A DNA stretch of 64,000 bases from Clostridiales bacterium (GCA_022791685.1 JAAVZO010000032.1:62001-126000), one strand, 5' to 3'; shown: positions 1 to 9,099, numbered from the stretch's first letter. A program made the numbers and translations. The notes: a model not told the origin generated them from the letters alone.

Positions 1-973
1 CGACCGGTTCTACGCACTGAGCCATACGGTAGAATCCGAGGTCATTCGGATGACAACAGTCGCAGGTACAGAGATGTCTGTCTGTATCGCCGAAGAAACT
101 CTGACCGTCAATAAAGTACACGTTATTATCTCCATCGGCGAGCGCGTGCTCGTATGTAGCGCGGATAATATCACGTCGCTGAACGTTTTCAGAAGAATAG
201 TCGAAGTCTGGCTTTGTCATTATTATAATTGGAAGCGTAGGATTCTTCTCGCGTATACGCTTAAAGAAGGGTTCGTGAGTCTTGGCTAAATGTTCGATTG
301 ATGGAGCGTTATGGTCATAGTCGAGCACAAATATGCTCATTGTGATAGTGTTGATAAGGTCAGCCATTTCAGGCTCTCCCTTTGCGTTTCCAGAAAAACC
401 ATAATTGTAGTAATCTACATCAAGATGGTTGGAAATTATTGCGTTATATGCGTTTGTGATACGGTTGCAGCAGCCGCCTTCAGTAATGGAAGAGCCGTAA
501 AACAGCATTGCCGGATAACGATATGGAGTAGGAGCTTCAACTATTGCGTTATCCTCAACGAGAACTTCAAAGTCCGCAATGATCTCATTTCTTGGCAGGA
601 ATAGGGTAATGTCCTCCATTTCAGAGCTCTTATAGAAGGTCTTTTCAGCGGTTTTAGTGTTGTAATCCGGCGGGAACACAAGTCCGGCAAAACGTGCGTC
701 GGAGCGCTTTCCGATGAGCACATTTACAGATTGGCAGGCAAATATTGACATACCGATATCTGGAGAAAGGGTTTCGAGTGATAGCTTTATGGTGAATTTA
801 GTGGAATTTGTTCGGAAGCATACACGCATTCCGGGGCAGCGGCGACCGAGAAATTCGAGGCTGGGCAGCTTTTCACGGTATTCAGCAGGAATGCGTTCAA
901 GCAGGTGATTCTGCTCGTAGAACGGAAGTCCATGTACCTCAAGTGGTGAATCAGAGTATTTATATGCTTTCAT
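1..973 (-). CDS. SGNH/GDSL-type esterase, 3' end outside window
   Basis: The gene runs off the left edge; about 324 codons are present. It has the blocks of an SGNH hydrolase: GSSITEG (nucleophile Ser block I, about residue 161), GFSGNAKG (block II Gly), DYDHNAP (block III Asn) and CHPNDLG near the edge (block V His). The first 140 residues form a separate N-terminal domain, as in carbohydrate esterases of the CE2/CE-like type. The start ATG follows AAGGAG at an 8-base distance, and no signal peptide is seen, so it is probably cytoplasmic or released otherwise. Removing acetyl or similar esters from sugars would fit the glycosidase-rich surroundings; the substrate is inferred only from context. 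Confidence 0.8.
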   Translation of the reverse strand, partial: MKAYKYSDSPLEVHGLPFYEQNHLLERIPAEYREKLPSLEFLGRRCPGMRVCFRTNSTKFTIKLSLETLSPDIGMSIFACQSVNVLIGKRSDARFAGLVFPPDYNTKTAEKTFYKSSEMEDITLFLPRNEIIADFEVLVEDNAIVEAPTPYRYPAMLFYGSSITEGGCCNRITNAYNAIISNHLDVDYYNYGFSGNAKGEPEMADLINTITMSIFVLDYDHNAPSIEHLAKTHEPFFKRIREKNPTLPIIIMTKPDFDYSSENVQRRDIIRATYEHALADGDNNVYFIDGQSFFGDTDRHLCTCDCCHPNDLGFYRMAQCVEPV

Positions 974-1034
974 TTTAATCGACTCCTTAAAAATATTTCA
1001 TTATGATTATAATAAAATGGAAATTACTAATGCA

Positions 1035-1063
1035 ATTGTACCATATATTTTATGAGTTGTCAA
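1035..1063 (-). promoter_or_regulatory. sigma-A type promoter of the SGNH esterase gene
   Basis: On the minus strand TTGACA (1058-1063) and TACAAT (1035-1040) are separated by exactly 17 bases, with TGG directly before the -10 (extended -10). It lies about 60 bases upstream of the ATG at 973. Confidence 0.75.
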
Positions 1064-1189
1064 GAGATTTGAAAAATCAAATTATATATCAGATAATCTG
1101 AATTGAGCATTGAATAGGTACTTACAGCACAAATCCATAATTAGCAAATATATCCAATTATTCGAGACAATATTTGGCAAATGTACCAC

Positions 1190-1218
1190 TTGACTGGGAT
1201 GGGAATATATGGTATAAT
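1190..1218 (+). promoter_or_regulatory. extended -10 sigma-A promoter of spo0A
   Basis: TTGACT (1190-1195), a 17-base spacer, then TATAAT (1213-1218) preceded by TGG. It sits 175 bases upstream of the chosen spo0A start. Confidence 0.8.
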
Positions 1219-1393
1219 AGTACACGTAAGGCAGATTTACCGCGATATAGCACAGATTATTGAGTATGTGGAAGCTGCGAAGATTATTGCTGATAAGCGA
1301 AAAGGTAAAGGTCGGAAAATAACAGACGTGCTCGATAATCATCTATTATTGAACACGTCTAATCTAACCGGCATAGAAAGGGATGGTCATAAA

Positions 1394-2182
1394 ATGAATA
1401 ACACAGTCAGGATATTGGTTTGCATGAACGATCGTAAGGAACGTGAAGAAATAATCAATCTATTGGAAGGCACAGGATTTTCATGCGTCTATGAAGCGGC
1501 AGGTAAAGATGAGGCGGAGAGCAGCATTAGGACACTTCGCTGCAATATGGTAATATGTGACGCTATGCTTGATGGCGGCGAGGGTATGCAGCTTATCTTT
1601 GCAGATAAGAAGCGTGCTGTTGAAAATAGCACAAAACCCGCTTCGTTTATTTATATTGGAGATAATGAATCGGAGAATATTCTGCGTGAGGTCTGCCGTC
1701 AGAATAACGCAATGTTCTTAATTCGACCTTACGAAACCTCCGAGCTTTGTGAGGTGGTATTCCATCTTGCATCCGATATCAGAAATGCTGTACGAAATGA
1801 AAGCGCGTTGTCTATAGCGAGAAATGCGGACGAACCTCTTGAAGCGCAGATCTCACGTATACTGCACAATATTGGAATCCCAGCACACATCAAAGGATAC
1901 ACATATCTTCGCACTGCGATAATAATGACGGTTGAAGATCCTGACATAATCAACTTTGTCACAAAATCACTTTATCCGAGTGTAGCTAAGAAATACAGTA
2001 CGACTACATCACGTGTTGAGCGTGCGATACGTCATGCGATTGAAGTTGCGTGGGATCGCGGCGACCTTGAAACGCTTAACGGATACTTTGGTTATACGAT
2101 CAGTCGACAACGTGGCAAGCCGACGAACTCAGAATTTATTGCAATGATCGCGGACAAGCTCAGACTTGGTGTGTTGAGATAA
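1394..2182 (+). CDS. spo0A: Spo0A-family response regulator with degenerate receiver
   Basis: A 262-residue protein, close to the usual Spo0A length. Residues about 1-125 form a receiver-like domain and about 150-262 the Spo0A DNA-binding domain. The second part is canonical: [32 protein letters not shown] and [17 protein letters not shown] are all readable. The receiver is unusual. The phosphoacceptor Asp56 (VICDAMLDG) is kept, but the acidic pair near residue 12 reads ND, the conserved Thr/Ser position reads Gly (FIYIGD) and the conserved Lys position reads Arg (LIRPYE). The start at 1394 follows AAAGGGATGG; an upstream in-frame ATG at 1181 overlaps the promoter and is rejected. In the family this is the master regulator of sporulation and stationary phase; whether this copy answers to phosphorylation is open. 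Confidence 0.93.
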   Translation: MNNTVRILVCMNDRKEREEIINLLEGTGFSCVYEAAGKDEAESSIRTLRCNMVICDAMLDGGEGMQLIFADKKRAVENSTKPASFIYIGDNESENILREVCRQNNAMFLIRPYETSELCEVVFHLASDIRNAVRNESALSIARNADEPLEAQISRILHNIGIPAHIKGYTYLRTAIIMTVEDPDIINFVTKSLYPSVAKKYSTTTSRVERAIRHAIEVAWDRGDLETLNGYFGYTISRQRGKPTNSEFIAMIADKLRLGVLR

Positions 2183-2190
2183 GAGTCGAA

Positions 2191-2237
2191 CAGCGTCAGT
2201 GTGTATATAAACATTGGCGCTGGTTTTATATTTTTAT
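2191..2237 (+). terminator. intrinsic terminator after spo0A
   Basis: Stem 2191-2201 pairs with 2212-2222 (11 pairs, two of them G-U), followed by a T-rich tail. Confidence 0.7.
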
Positions 2238-2279
2238 AGATTACATTTTCCACTAAAAATAAAAAAATAAATAAAAGCA

Positions 2280-2308
2280 TTGACAATGGGAGCGAATTAT
2301 GGTATAAT
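2280..2308 (+). promoter_or_regulatory. extended -10 promoter of the first solute-binding gene
   Basis: TTGACA (2280-2285), a 17-base spacer and TATAAT (2303-2308) preceded by TGG. The expected transcript start near 2315 leaves a leader of about 260 bases before the gene at 2578. Confidence 0.8.
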
Positions 2309-2351
2309 TTATTGCGCCAATGCACAACATTATGAGTAATGGGGGAATCAC

Positions 2352-2474
2352 ATGAAATTTCTATCTATGCTATATGAGCTATCACAAAAATTTGAGTACA
2401 AGTGCATTCCTATCAAAATATACTTTTCTCATAATGAATTTAGTGTGTGCAGCCCACTCAGGGGGAGGTTATAG
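2352..2474 (+). CDS. possible 40-residue leader peptide
   Basis: Inside the long leader of the gene at 2578 there is an ATG after GGGGGAATCAC, opening a 40-codon frame that ends in TAG. The peptide begins MKFLSMLYELSQ and resembles nothing I know. Its last codons cover the 5' arm of the long-range stem at 2450-2536, so translation could alter leader folding. Position and ribosome-binding-like sequence are the only support; it may be chance. Confidence 0.3.
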   Translation: MKFLSMLYELSQKFEYKCIPIKIYFSHNEFSVCSPLRGRL

Positions 2475-2536
2475 GTTATAACTCGAATGACGTTATACGC
2501 TACTGCGAACAGCCGATTTTGAGTGTAGTTGGGCTG
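2450..2536 (+). promoter_or_regulatory. structured 5' leader element
   Basis: CAGCCCA (2450-2456) can pair with TGGGCTG (2530-2536), and CTCA (2457-2460) with TGAG (2520-2523). Inside lies a hairpin, TATAAC (2477-2482) with GTTATA (2492-2497). No U-tract terminator follows and the ribosome binding site of the next gene at about 2563 is outside the fold. I do not recognise a known riboswitch class. Confidence 0.4.
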
Positions 2537-2577
2537 TAAGCAAAGAAGTATAAAAATATTAAGGAGTAAAACTTATT

Positions 2578-4053
2578 ATGAAAAAACGTTACAGAGTTAT
2601 TTCTGCGGCAATACTTGCTGCAATGCTTACCTCTATTGCCTGCTCATGCGGACAAGATGGTAGTTCTAAGGACACAAATGAAAGTACCGATGGAGTAAAT
2701 GATACCGTCGATACAACACCTGAAGTCGAGACCTCGCCACTGTATTCGATGGAGAAGCAGGATTTTGGCGGACGCGAGTTTCGTATTTCGACATCTGAGG
2801 ACTACGAGGATGAGATGTGGGTTGAGTCTGAAAACGGTGATGTCTGCAATGACGCTGTGTACAGACGAAATAAGAAGGTTGAAGAGTATTTCAATGTAAA
2901 GATCAAGACAATACCTACACTCAATATTTGGAATGATCCACAGCAGGTCAATGCAATAAGACAAAGCTGTATGTCAGGTGATGATGTATACGATCTGGTT
3001 GCTGTTTACACTTTCCAAGCTGGCGGACCGGTTCTTGAAGGTTTTTACTATGACTGGAATGATATTTCTACAGTTGATTTCGACCGCGAATGGTGGATAC
3101 AGAGTGCGAACGAGGCGTTCAGTGTAGGCGGAAAGCGTTACGTTGCTGTAGGTGACTTGTCAATTACGACTCTGTTGCTTTCGTATGCTGTTTTCTTCAA
3201 TCAGCGTGTAGCTGAAGAACAGCAGATGCCGAATCTCTATGAGCTGGTACTTGATGGTGATTGGACTATTGACAAGCTTATTGAGCTTTCTAAGGATTTA
3301 TATCAGGATATAAACAATAATGGCAAACCAGACGATGGAGACTTCTATGGCTTTGCAGGTGACCTTTCGACCAACCTTAACGCATGGCCGTCTGCATTCA
3401 ATATTCCACTTATTAAGCTTGATAACAATGGACAACCTGCAGTAGCGATGGATATCGACCGTATGCAGACGGGAGTTGAAAAAATATACTCTCTCTATTA
3501 TGATTCTGTATCCTTCACAGGTTATGGTGAAGAGATTGATTTGTTTGGCAACGGAAATAGTGCTTTTGTTACAACATGGATCAACAACGCATTCACCAGT
3601 TTCCGTGATATGAAGGACGACTACGGTATTCTTCCGTATCCGAAGCTTGACGATAAACAGGAGAATTATTATTCGGACGCGATGGATAACTATTCTCTGC
3701 TTTCTATACCGAAGACAGTAAAAGTAGAGGATAAAGAATTTGTTGGTACAATTACTGAAGCATTAACTCGTGAGAATCATTTCTCTGTAGTACCGGCATA
3801 TTATGATGTTGCACTTTCGAGCAAGTATGCTCGTGATGAGCAGTCGGTCGCAATGCTTGATATTATTATGAATAATCGTCAGTACGACTTCTCGATTTTG
3901 CATGGAAATGATATTAACAAGTTCCCGTATCTTTTCCGCGACCTTATAGTTGGCAAGAGCACTGCGGTTGCGTCAAAGTGGGCTTCTATGGAGGAAAGTG
4001 TAAAATCTGGACTCTCGAAGCTTGTTGAACAGTATGGCGAGCTTGAAAACTGA
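2578..4053 (+). CDS. extracellular solute-binding lipoprotein (copy 1)
   Basis: A 491-residue lipoprotein: basic MKKRYR start, hydrophobic segment, and a cysteine-rich lipobox end (cysteines 22 and 24; Cys24 aligns with the lipid cysteine of copy 2). A Ser/Thr/Asp-rich linker precedes the mature domain, which opens with the family motif DFGGREFRI and later shows DDVYDL, WWIQSAN, VFFNQ, VLDGDWTIDKL and DYGILPYPKLDD. This layout matches family 1-like ABC substrate-binding proteins for sugars or oligosaccharides. It is followed by a close relative at 4400, probably a tandem duplicate. No permease or ATPase gene is adjacent, so the partner transporter, if any, is elsewhere. Unlike three other copies in this window, its linker has no poly-C run. 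Confidence 0.85.
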   Translation: MKKRYRVISAAILAAMLTSIACSCGQDGSSKDTNESTDGVNDTVDTTPEVETSPLYSMEKQDFGGREFRISTSEDYEDEMWVESENGDVCNDAVYRRNKKVEEYFNVKIKTIPTLNIWNDPQQVNAIRQSCMSGDDVYDLVAVYTFQAGGPVLEGFYYDWNDISTVDFDREWWIQSANEAFSVGGKRYVAVGDLSITTLLLSYAVFFNQRVAEEQQMPNLYELVLDGDWTIDKLIELSKDLYQDINNNGKPDDGDFYGFAGDLSTNLNAWPSAFNIPLIKLDNNGQPAVAMDIDRMQTGVEKIYSLYYDSVSFTGYGEEIDLFGNGNSAFVTTWINNAFTSFRDMKDDYGILPYPKLDDKQENYYSDAMDNYSLLSIPKTVKVEDKEFVGTITEALTRENHFSVVPAYYDVALSSKYARDEQSVAMLDIIMNNRQYDFSILHGNDINKFPYLFRDLIVGKSTAVASKWASMEESVKSGLSKLVEQYGELEN

Positions 4054-4085
4054 ATATAATATATAAGTTCCAATAAATTAAAATC

Positions 4086-4127
4086 AACGCCGCAAAGTGT
4101 ATTTGAATTGCACTTTGCGGCGTTTTT
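4086..4127 (+). terminator. intrinsic terminator after copy 1
   Basis: A perfect 14-base stem (4086-4099 with 4111-4124), an 11-base loop and a TTTTT tail. Confidence 0.9.
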
Positions 4128-4170
4128 ACTCTGTTTTTATGCAAAAAACTGCAAATGAGCAGTGCGGTCG

Positions 4171-4199
4171 TTGACAAATAAGTTTAGATATGCTATAAT
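4171..4199 (+). promoter_or_regulatory. extended -10 promoter of copy 2
   Basis: TTGACA (4171-4176), 17 bases, TATAAT (4194-4199) with TGC just before it. The leader to the gene at 4400 is about 195 bases, AT-rich, with no fold that I can name. This promoter and the terminator above account for the gap 4054-4399. Confidence 0.8.
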
Positions 4200-4399
4200 G
4201 CAATTGTCATAATGAAAACTATATAGTAAGCAAGAGTTGTTAGAATGTATTGACGAATTGTATACACTGTTCAAAAAATAGATATTGATATCGCTAATAT
4301 AATATATTTTGCAGTAGATAACTTATACATCCTATAGAACATATAATTTTATATAGAAAAATAGTTATGAACAATTATAATAGTAAGGGAGCTACAAAA

Positions 4400-5872
4400 A
4401 TGCAAAAAAGTAATCGAGCTATTGCGGCAGTGATCCTTTCCGCAATACTCACATCAATTATTGCTTCATGCGGACAGAACGATGAATCTAATGACACTGA
4501 AAAGGATAATGTCACCTTAATCAATACAGCTGATACTACTCCAGCTGCTGATACCTCGCCCCTCTACGATATGGAGCAGAAGGATTTTGGAGGACGCGAA
4601 TTCCGTATCTCGACCTCTAACAGATATACAAACGAGATGTGGGTCGAAGGCGAAAACGGCGATATCTGCAATGACGCGATATATAATCGAAACAAAAAGA
4701 TCGAGGAATATTTTAATGTCAAAATAGTACCAGTAATCGCGCCGTCTGATACCGACAATATGGCGCAGGTCAATGAAATTACGCGAAACTGCATGGCAGG
4801 CGACGATGTCTACGACCTTACCGCAGTTTATACTTATCTTGCTGGCGGACCGGTGCTCGAGGGCTTTTACTATGACTGGAACGATATTCCTGTAGTGGAC
4901 TTCAGCCGCGAATGGTGGGTACAGAGTGCGAATGAAGCGTTCAGTGTAGGTGGACACAGATACGTTGCAGTCGGCGATTTGTCAATTACGACTCTGCTGC
5001 TTTCGTATGTAGTATTCTTCAATCAGCGCACAGCTGCCGACTATAATATGCCAAATCTTTATGATATGGTACTTGAAGGTAAGTGGACGGTAGATCAGCT
5101 TTTGTCTCTGTCGAAGGACTTATATCAAGATGTAAACAACGATGGAAAAGCAGATGAAAATGATATTTACGGCTTCGCTGGTGATAAAGCTACGGGTCTT
5201 GATAATTATACTGTAGCTTTTGATATACCGCTTATCGAGCTTGGTGATAGCGGGATTCCGAAGGTTGCAGTTGATGTAGATCGTTTGCAGACTGCAGTTG
5301 AGAAGGTTTATTCATTGTATTATGAATCCACACCATACGTTGATGGATGGGGCAAGGAGATCCAGATGTTTGCTAATGGCAATATCGCTTTCTGTACTAC
5401 ATGGATCAACAATGCCTTCACTGATTTCCGAAGTATGAAGGATGACTACGGAATCCTTCCGTATCCAAAGCTTGACGAAGCACAGGAGAATTACTATTCG
5501 AACGCGATGGATAACTATTCGCTGCTGTCAGTTCCGAAGACGGTAACGGATAGAGAATTTGTTGGTACAATTGTTGAAGCTATGACTCGTGAGAATCACT
5601 TTTCGGTAGTACCGGCATATTACGATGTTGCGCTGTCAAATAAGTATGCTCGAGACGAGCAATCGGTCGCCATGCTTGATATTATAATGAAAGGCCGCCG
5701 CTATGATTTCTCGATACTTCACGGCGGTATGCTGAATGACTATCCGTACCTGTTCCGCAATACTATCACGTCTAAGAGTACGGCGATATCGTCAAAGTGG
5801 GCAGCAATTGAAAATTCGGTAATAGCTGGACTTGAAAGTGTTGTTGAAAAGTATAGTGAGCTTGGAAACTGA
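4400..5872 (+). CDS. extracellular solute-binding lipoprotein (copy 2)
   Basis: A 490-residue paralogue of the gene at 2578, alignable over its whole length. The start ATG at 4400 follows AAGGGAGC and begins a signal peptide, MQKSNRAIAAVIL, ending in a good lipobox (I-A-S-C). An in-frame ATG 33 bases earlier lacks a ribosome binding site. The mature part repeats DFGGREFRIS, DDVYDL, WWVQSANEAFSVGG, VFFNQ and DYGILPYPKLDE, with near-identical stretches to copy 1. A surface receptor for a carbohydrate is the likely role; the ligand is unknown. The linker has no poly-C run, and the gene has its own promoter and terminator. Confidence 0.85.
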   Translation: MQKSNRAIAAVILSAILTSIIASCGQNDESNDTEKDNVTLINTADTTPAADTSPLYDMEQKDFGGREFRISTSNRYTNEMWVEGENGDICNDAIYNRNKKIEEYFNVKIVPVIAPSDTDNMAQVNEITRNCMAGDDVYDLTAVYTYLAGGPVLEGFYYDWNDIPVVDFSREWWVQSANEAFSVGGHRYVAVGDLSITTLLLSYVVFFNQRTAADYNMPNLYDMVLEGKWTVDQLLSLSKDLYQDVNNDGKADENDIYGFAGDKATGLDNYTVAFDIPLIELGDSGIPKVAVDVDRLQTAVEKVYSLYYESTPYVDGWGKEIQMFANGNIAFCTTWINNAFTDFRSMKDDYGILPYPKLDEAQENYYSNAMDNYSLLSVPKTVTDREFVGTIVEAMTRENHFSVVPAYYDVALSNKYARDEQSVAMLDIIMKGRRYDFSILHGGMLNDYPYLFRNTITSKSTAISSKWAAIENSVIAGLESVVEKYSELGN

Positions 5873-5883
5873 ATTAAATATAG

Positions 5884-5925
5884 GCCTCAAGGAGTAAATT
5901 TTCCTTGAGGCTTATTTCTATTTAT
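5884..5925. terminator. terminator between convergent genes
   Basis: Stem 5884-5893 with 5902-5911 and an 8-base loop, then a T-rich stretch on the plus side. It separates copy 2 from the convergent GH2 gene and may act weakly in the other direction. Confidence 0.75.
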
Positions 5926-8259
5926 TTATATTTTTTCAATCTCAGCTTTGCCGGAGTTAATTCCAGCTCCGCCTACGGTTATTGTAAGCTTGCCAGGAGT
6001 GGTCGAGCGAACGATCGCAACTGCACGTCCTTCAAATGCGTGGCAGTCATTTGAGCCATACTGGTCCTCATTCTTCGGGTCGCCGCTGAATATTCCCATC
6101 AACTCGCCGCCGTCAACAAGGCAGGTAAGCGCATTTTTAGCGTCTGGTACGCGGTCGCCGTTTGCATCGACTACCGTTATGTCGAAGTAGCAGAGGTCAC
6201 GGTTATCAGCTTTGAGGGTATCGGTCTCAGGAGTTACGGTTACAGCAGCCGGCGCGCCTACAGTATGCAGTGACGAGCGTCCGCATTCAGCGCTATTCTT
6301 GTATGTGATAGCGGTTATCTCACCCTTCTCATATGGAATATCGAATGTTGCGATAGCCTTTTCTGGCTTACTTCTGCCAAGCGATTTTCCGTTGAGCAGC
6401 CATTCGATCTCGTCAGCGTCAGTATAAACCTCGCATTTTACCGGCTTACCGAGGTATTTATCTTCGAAAGTCCAACTGTCGAGTACATCGTACCAGTGCC
6501 AGCCTGTGCCCGAGAAGCCCTCTCCGTAGTGTTCTGGATGAGTAGTGAAAATCTTCGGTTCGGTGCCGCCGATCCATACGGTTTCTCTGAAATACGACTG
6601 AGGTCTTCTGTATCCGCAAAGGTCGAGGTCACCCTGATAGCAGCTTCTCCACGGATAGCCTGCAAGGCTGATTCCCGGGATATGACCGTCGCGTGCCCAG
6701 CATGAACGTCCTGTTCCGGTCTCGCCGAGATTGTCGTATGCTGTCCAAGTGAAGTCGCCGAGTACGTAATTATTGCGAAGTACGCTCTGCCACGAATCGT
6801 AGAAGTTTATTGCATGAGTTTCTGAACCCCATATCACGCGGTTTGGGAATAACTCATGGCTTTTCTCATAGTGAGTATACATATAGTTATATCCGCATAT
6901 ATCGAGCGGTGCGTAGTAATCCTTAGTGCGTTCGAACCAGCTGTCCGGCGTTTTGTTGAAGCGCTCATGGAATTTATTTTTGTATTCCTCCTCATCGCAC
7001 CATTCAGGATTTGCATCGATCCAGAATGTAGCGCTTGTGACAAGACGCGTGTCGTCATACTTGCGCACTTCAGCAGCCAATTTGGCTGAAAGCTCTGCAC
7101 CGTCAGAGCTGCCGTTGCTTTGTGGTATCTCGTTTCCTATCGAATAGGAAATCACGCACGGATGATTGCGGTCACGCATTACCATGTATGAGATGTCACG
7201 TGCCCACCAGTCATTGAACCAAAGATGATAGTCGCGTGGATTTTTTTGCTGACTCCACATGTCGAAGGCTTCATCCATTACGATTATTCCCATGCGGTCG
7301 CACATTTCGAGCAGCTGGAGTGACGGCGGATTGTGCGCGATACGCAGCGCATTGAATCCGGATTCCTTCAATTTTGTGAGCTTGCGGCGGCAGGCAGCCG
7401 GATAGTCGGCAGCGCCGAGCACTGCATGGTCGTGGTGGATACAACCACCGCGCAGCTTTATCTGCTTTCCGTTCAGCAGCAGTCCATTCTCAGCGTCGGC
7501 AGATATCGTGCGTACTCCGAAGTCGGTAGTTGCAGTGTCGATTGCAGCGCCGTTTTCAATTATAGTTGAGTTGAGTGTATAAAGATATGGATTTTCGGTG
7601 TCCCAGAGCTTAGCGTTTTCAAGCTTGAATGAGAGGTTTGCCGGAGTTTTAGCCCCAGCTTTTACATCTACTGCACATTCAGCTGAAGCTACAGCTTTAC
7701 CGTCAGCGTCGACGATTTCAGCACGGAGTGTTACCGACGAATCGCGGTCGGCGCTGATTTCGTATGCTGCGTTTACACTGTCGAGCGTCGGAGTGGTTAC
7801 GAATACATCCCACGGCTCGATACGGATATCGCCGCCCTCCCACATGAACACGTCGCGGTAGATTCCTGCGCCCGAGTACCAGCGGGTCGAAGGCTGCATA
7901 TCGTCGGTCATAATTTGGATTTTGTTTATTTCGCCAAAATGCGCACGCTTTGTGAGGTCTACAAGAAACGGACTATAGCCGTGCGGGTGGATGGCCATTA
8001 CATACTCATTAAATTTTATTTCTGCACACGCATATGCGCCGTCGATATCGAGTATGTAGTGCTTTGGCTCAGCGTCTAAATTTATAAATTTGCTGTAATA
8101 TCCGCGTCCACCGTTAAAAAATCCATTTGCGCCATATCCCGGAGCGTTAGCGCTGCGAGGGAGTGTTACAGAGTAGTCGTTTGGAAGGTCTATGCTCTTT
8201 ACACCGTTGATTCCAGGGGCGTGAAGCTTCCAATCTTTTGAAATACAGGTTTTGATCAT
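5926..8259 (-). CDS. glycoside hydrolase family 2 (beta-galactosidase-like)
   Basis: A 777-residue GH2 enzyme. The order is an N-terminal sugar-binding beta-sandwich, an Ig-like domain, the catalytic TIM barrel opening with LNGKQIKLRGGCIHHDH, then C-terminal Ig-like domains resembling DUF4982 (about residues 590-650) and a Big-type domain to the end. The proposed acid/base is Glu377 (SIGNEIPQ) and the nucleophile Glu480 (VIWGSETHA). No signal peptide is visible, which suggests that short oligosaccharides are cut inside the cell. It lies 14 bases downstream of an O-acetyltransferase gene and shares its promoter. GH2 covers beta-galactosidases, glucuronidases and mannosidases, so the exact sugar is uncertain. 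Confidence 0.9.
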   Translation of the reverse strand: MIKTCISKDWKLHAPGINGVKSIDLPNDYSVTLPRSANAPGYGANGFFNGGRGYYSKFINLDAEPKHYILDIDGAYACAEIKFNEYVMAIHPHGYSPFLVDLTKRAHFGEINKIQIMTDDMQPSTRWYSGAGIYRDVFMWEGGDIRIEPWDVFVTTPTLDSVNAAYEISADRDSSVTLRAEIVDADGKAVASAECAVDVKAGAKTPANLSFKLENAKLWDTENPYLYTLNSTIIENGAAIDTATTDFGVRTISADAENGLLLNGKQIKLRGGCIHHDHAVLGAADYPAACRRKLTKLKESGFNALRIAHNPPSLQLLEMCDRMGIIVMDEAFDMWSQQKNPRDYHLWFNDWWARDISYMVMRDRNHPCVISYSIGNEIPQSNGSSDGAELSAKLAAEVRKYDDTRLVTSATFWIDANPEWCDEEEYKNKFHERFNKTPDSWFERTKDYYAPLDICGYNYMYTHYEKSHELFPNRVIWGSETHAINFYDSWQSVLRNNYVLGDFTWTAYDNLGETGTGRSCWARDGHIPGISLAGYPWRSCYQGDLDLCGYRRPQSYFRETVWIGGTEPKIFTTHPEHYGEGFSGTGWHWYDVLDSWTFEDKYLGKPVKCEVYTDADEIEWLLNGKSLGRSKPEKAIATFDIPYEKGEITAITYKNSAECGRSSLHTVGAPAAVTVTPETDTLKADNRDLCYFDITVVDANGDRVPDAKNALTCLVDGGELMGIFSGDPKNEDQYGSNDCHAFEGRAVAIVRSTTPGKLTITVGGAGINSGKAEIEKI

Positions 8260-8273
8260 ACTTATTTACCTCA

Positions 8274-8915
8274 TTATTTATCTATAATTTTATTATCAGC
8301 TAAGATATCCGGTTTGTATCTCATGCTGTCTTTTTCAGTCAGTGTGCGAATTACACGGCAGGGATTGCCGGCGGCGAAGCTGTTAGCGGGAATATTGCGT
8401 ACAACGACGCTTCCTGCTCCAATTACGCAGTTATCCCCGATAGTAACGCCAGAGCAAACGACTACATTAGCGCCGAACCAACAGTCATTGCCGACATTGA
8501 CCGGCTTTGCATAGCAGAGACGCTTTTTCTCACCGTCACCGTTAATCATCATGCGGCGCTCGTCCGGAAGCATTGGATGTACTGGCGTAACAATCGTGCA
8601 GTTTGGGCCAAATGCGCAGTCATCACCGATAGTGACAGGTGCGTCGTCCTGTATCGTGAGATTGTAGTTACCGAAGAAATGTTTGCCAATTTTCGTATGT
8701 ACGCCGTAGTGGAAGTATATCGGTCCCTGCATAAATGCACCCTCTCCGAGCTCGCCTACGATCTGCTTCAGCAGCTCAGCACGTTTTTCAGTCTCATCCT
8801 CGTATGTAAGGCTATATTCATGGCAGAGCTTGTGCGAACGCAGCTTTATTGCCTTTAATTCGGGATCACCGGCACAGAATAGCTGTCCAGCGAATATTTT
8901 TGCTTCTTCATTCAT
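8274..8915 (-). CDS. maltose/galactoside O-acetyltransferase family protein
   Basis: A 213-residue left-handed beta-helix (hexapeptide-repeat) acetyltransferase of the LacA/Maa type. The N-terminal helical Maa cap is followed by hexapeptide repeats such as IGDDCAFGPNCTI and IGDNCVIGAGSVV, and by the catalytic-site His in TPVHPML. These enzymes move an acetyl group from acetyl-CoA to a sugar hydroxyl. The ATG at 8915 follows AGGAAGG; a longer frame upstream runs into the promoter. It is the first gene of a two-gene unit with the GH2 enzyme, the same pairing idea as lacZ/lacA. Confidence 0.88.
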   Translation of the reverse strand: MNEEAKIFAGQLFCAGDPELKAIKLRSHKLCHEYSLTYEDETEKRAELLKQIVGELGEGAFMQGPIYFHYGVHTKIGKHFFGNYNLTIQDDAPVTIGDDCAFGPNCTIVTPVHPMLPDERRMMINGDGEKKRLCYAKPVNVGNDCWFGANVVVCSGVTIGDNCVIGAGSVVVRNIPANSFAAGNPCRVIRTLTEKDSMRYKPDILADNKIIDK

Positions 8916-8975
8916 GGTGTTTACCTTCCTATATAAATATAACAAACGTATTTTTCAATATTAGTTATGATATAG

Positions 8976-9004
8976 ATTATATCAGATATATTATAAAGTG
9001 TCAA
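8976..9004 (-). promoter_or_regulatory. promoter of acetyltransferase-GH2 unit
   Basis: Minus strand TTGACA (8999-9004), 17-base spacer, TATAAT (8976-8981). Confidence 0.8.
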
Positions 9005-9069
9005 TAGCAAATTTGTATTATTGATATGATTTTAATATTTATTGAGCCAATCAGAGTGTAGTCGTACAA

Positions 9070-9099
9070 ATAAAAATGCGCCGCAATATTTGCGGCGCA
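9070..9099 (-). terminator. intrinsic terminator after copy 3
   Basis: A perfect 10-base G/C-rich stem (9077-9086 with 9090-9099) and TTTTTA on the minus strand. Confidence 0.85.

Larger units (their letters stand above)
974..1393. other. intergenic region between divergent esterase and spo0A
   Basis: This gap of about 420 bases holds the two divergent promoters (1035-1063 minus, 1190-1218 plus) and the spo0A 5' leader of about 170 bases. I see no gene; open frames here cross the promoters and lack ribosome binding sites. Confidence 0.6.

Noticed and set aside
50-604. Plus-strand frames at the left edge
   Set aside because: They oppose the partial SGNH esterase, which has all its catalytic blocks on the minus strand.
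1181-1393. Upstream extension of spo0A to ATG 1181
   Set aside because: The ATG lies upstream of and across the promoter -35/-10 boxes, and the added residues do not resemble Spo0A.
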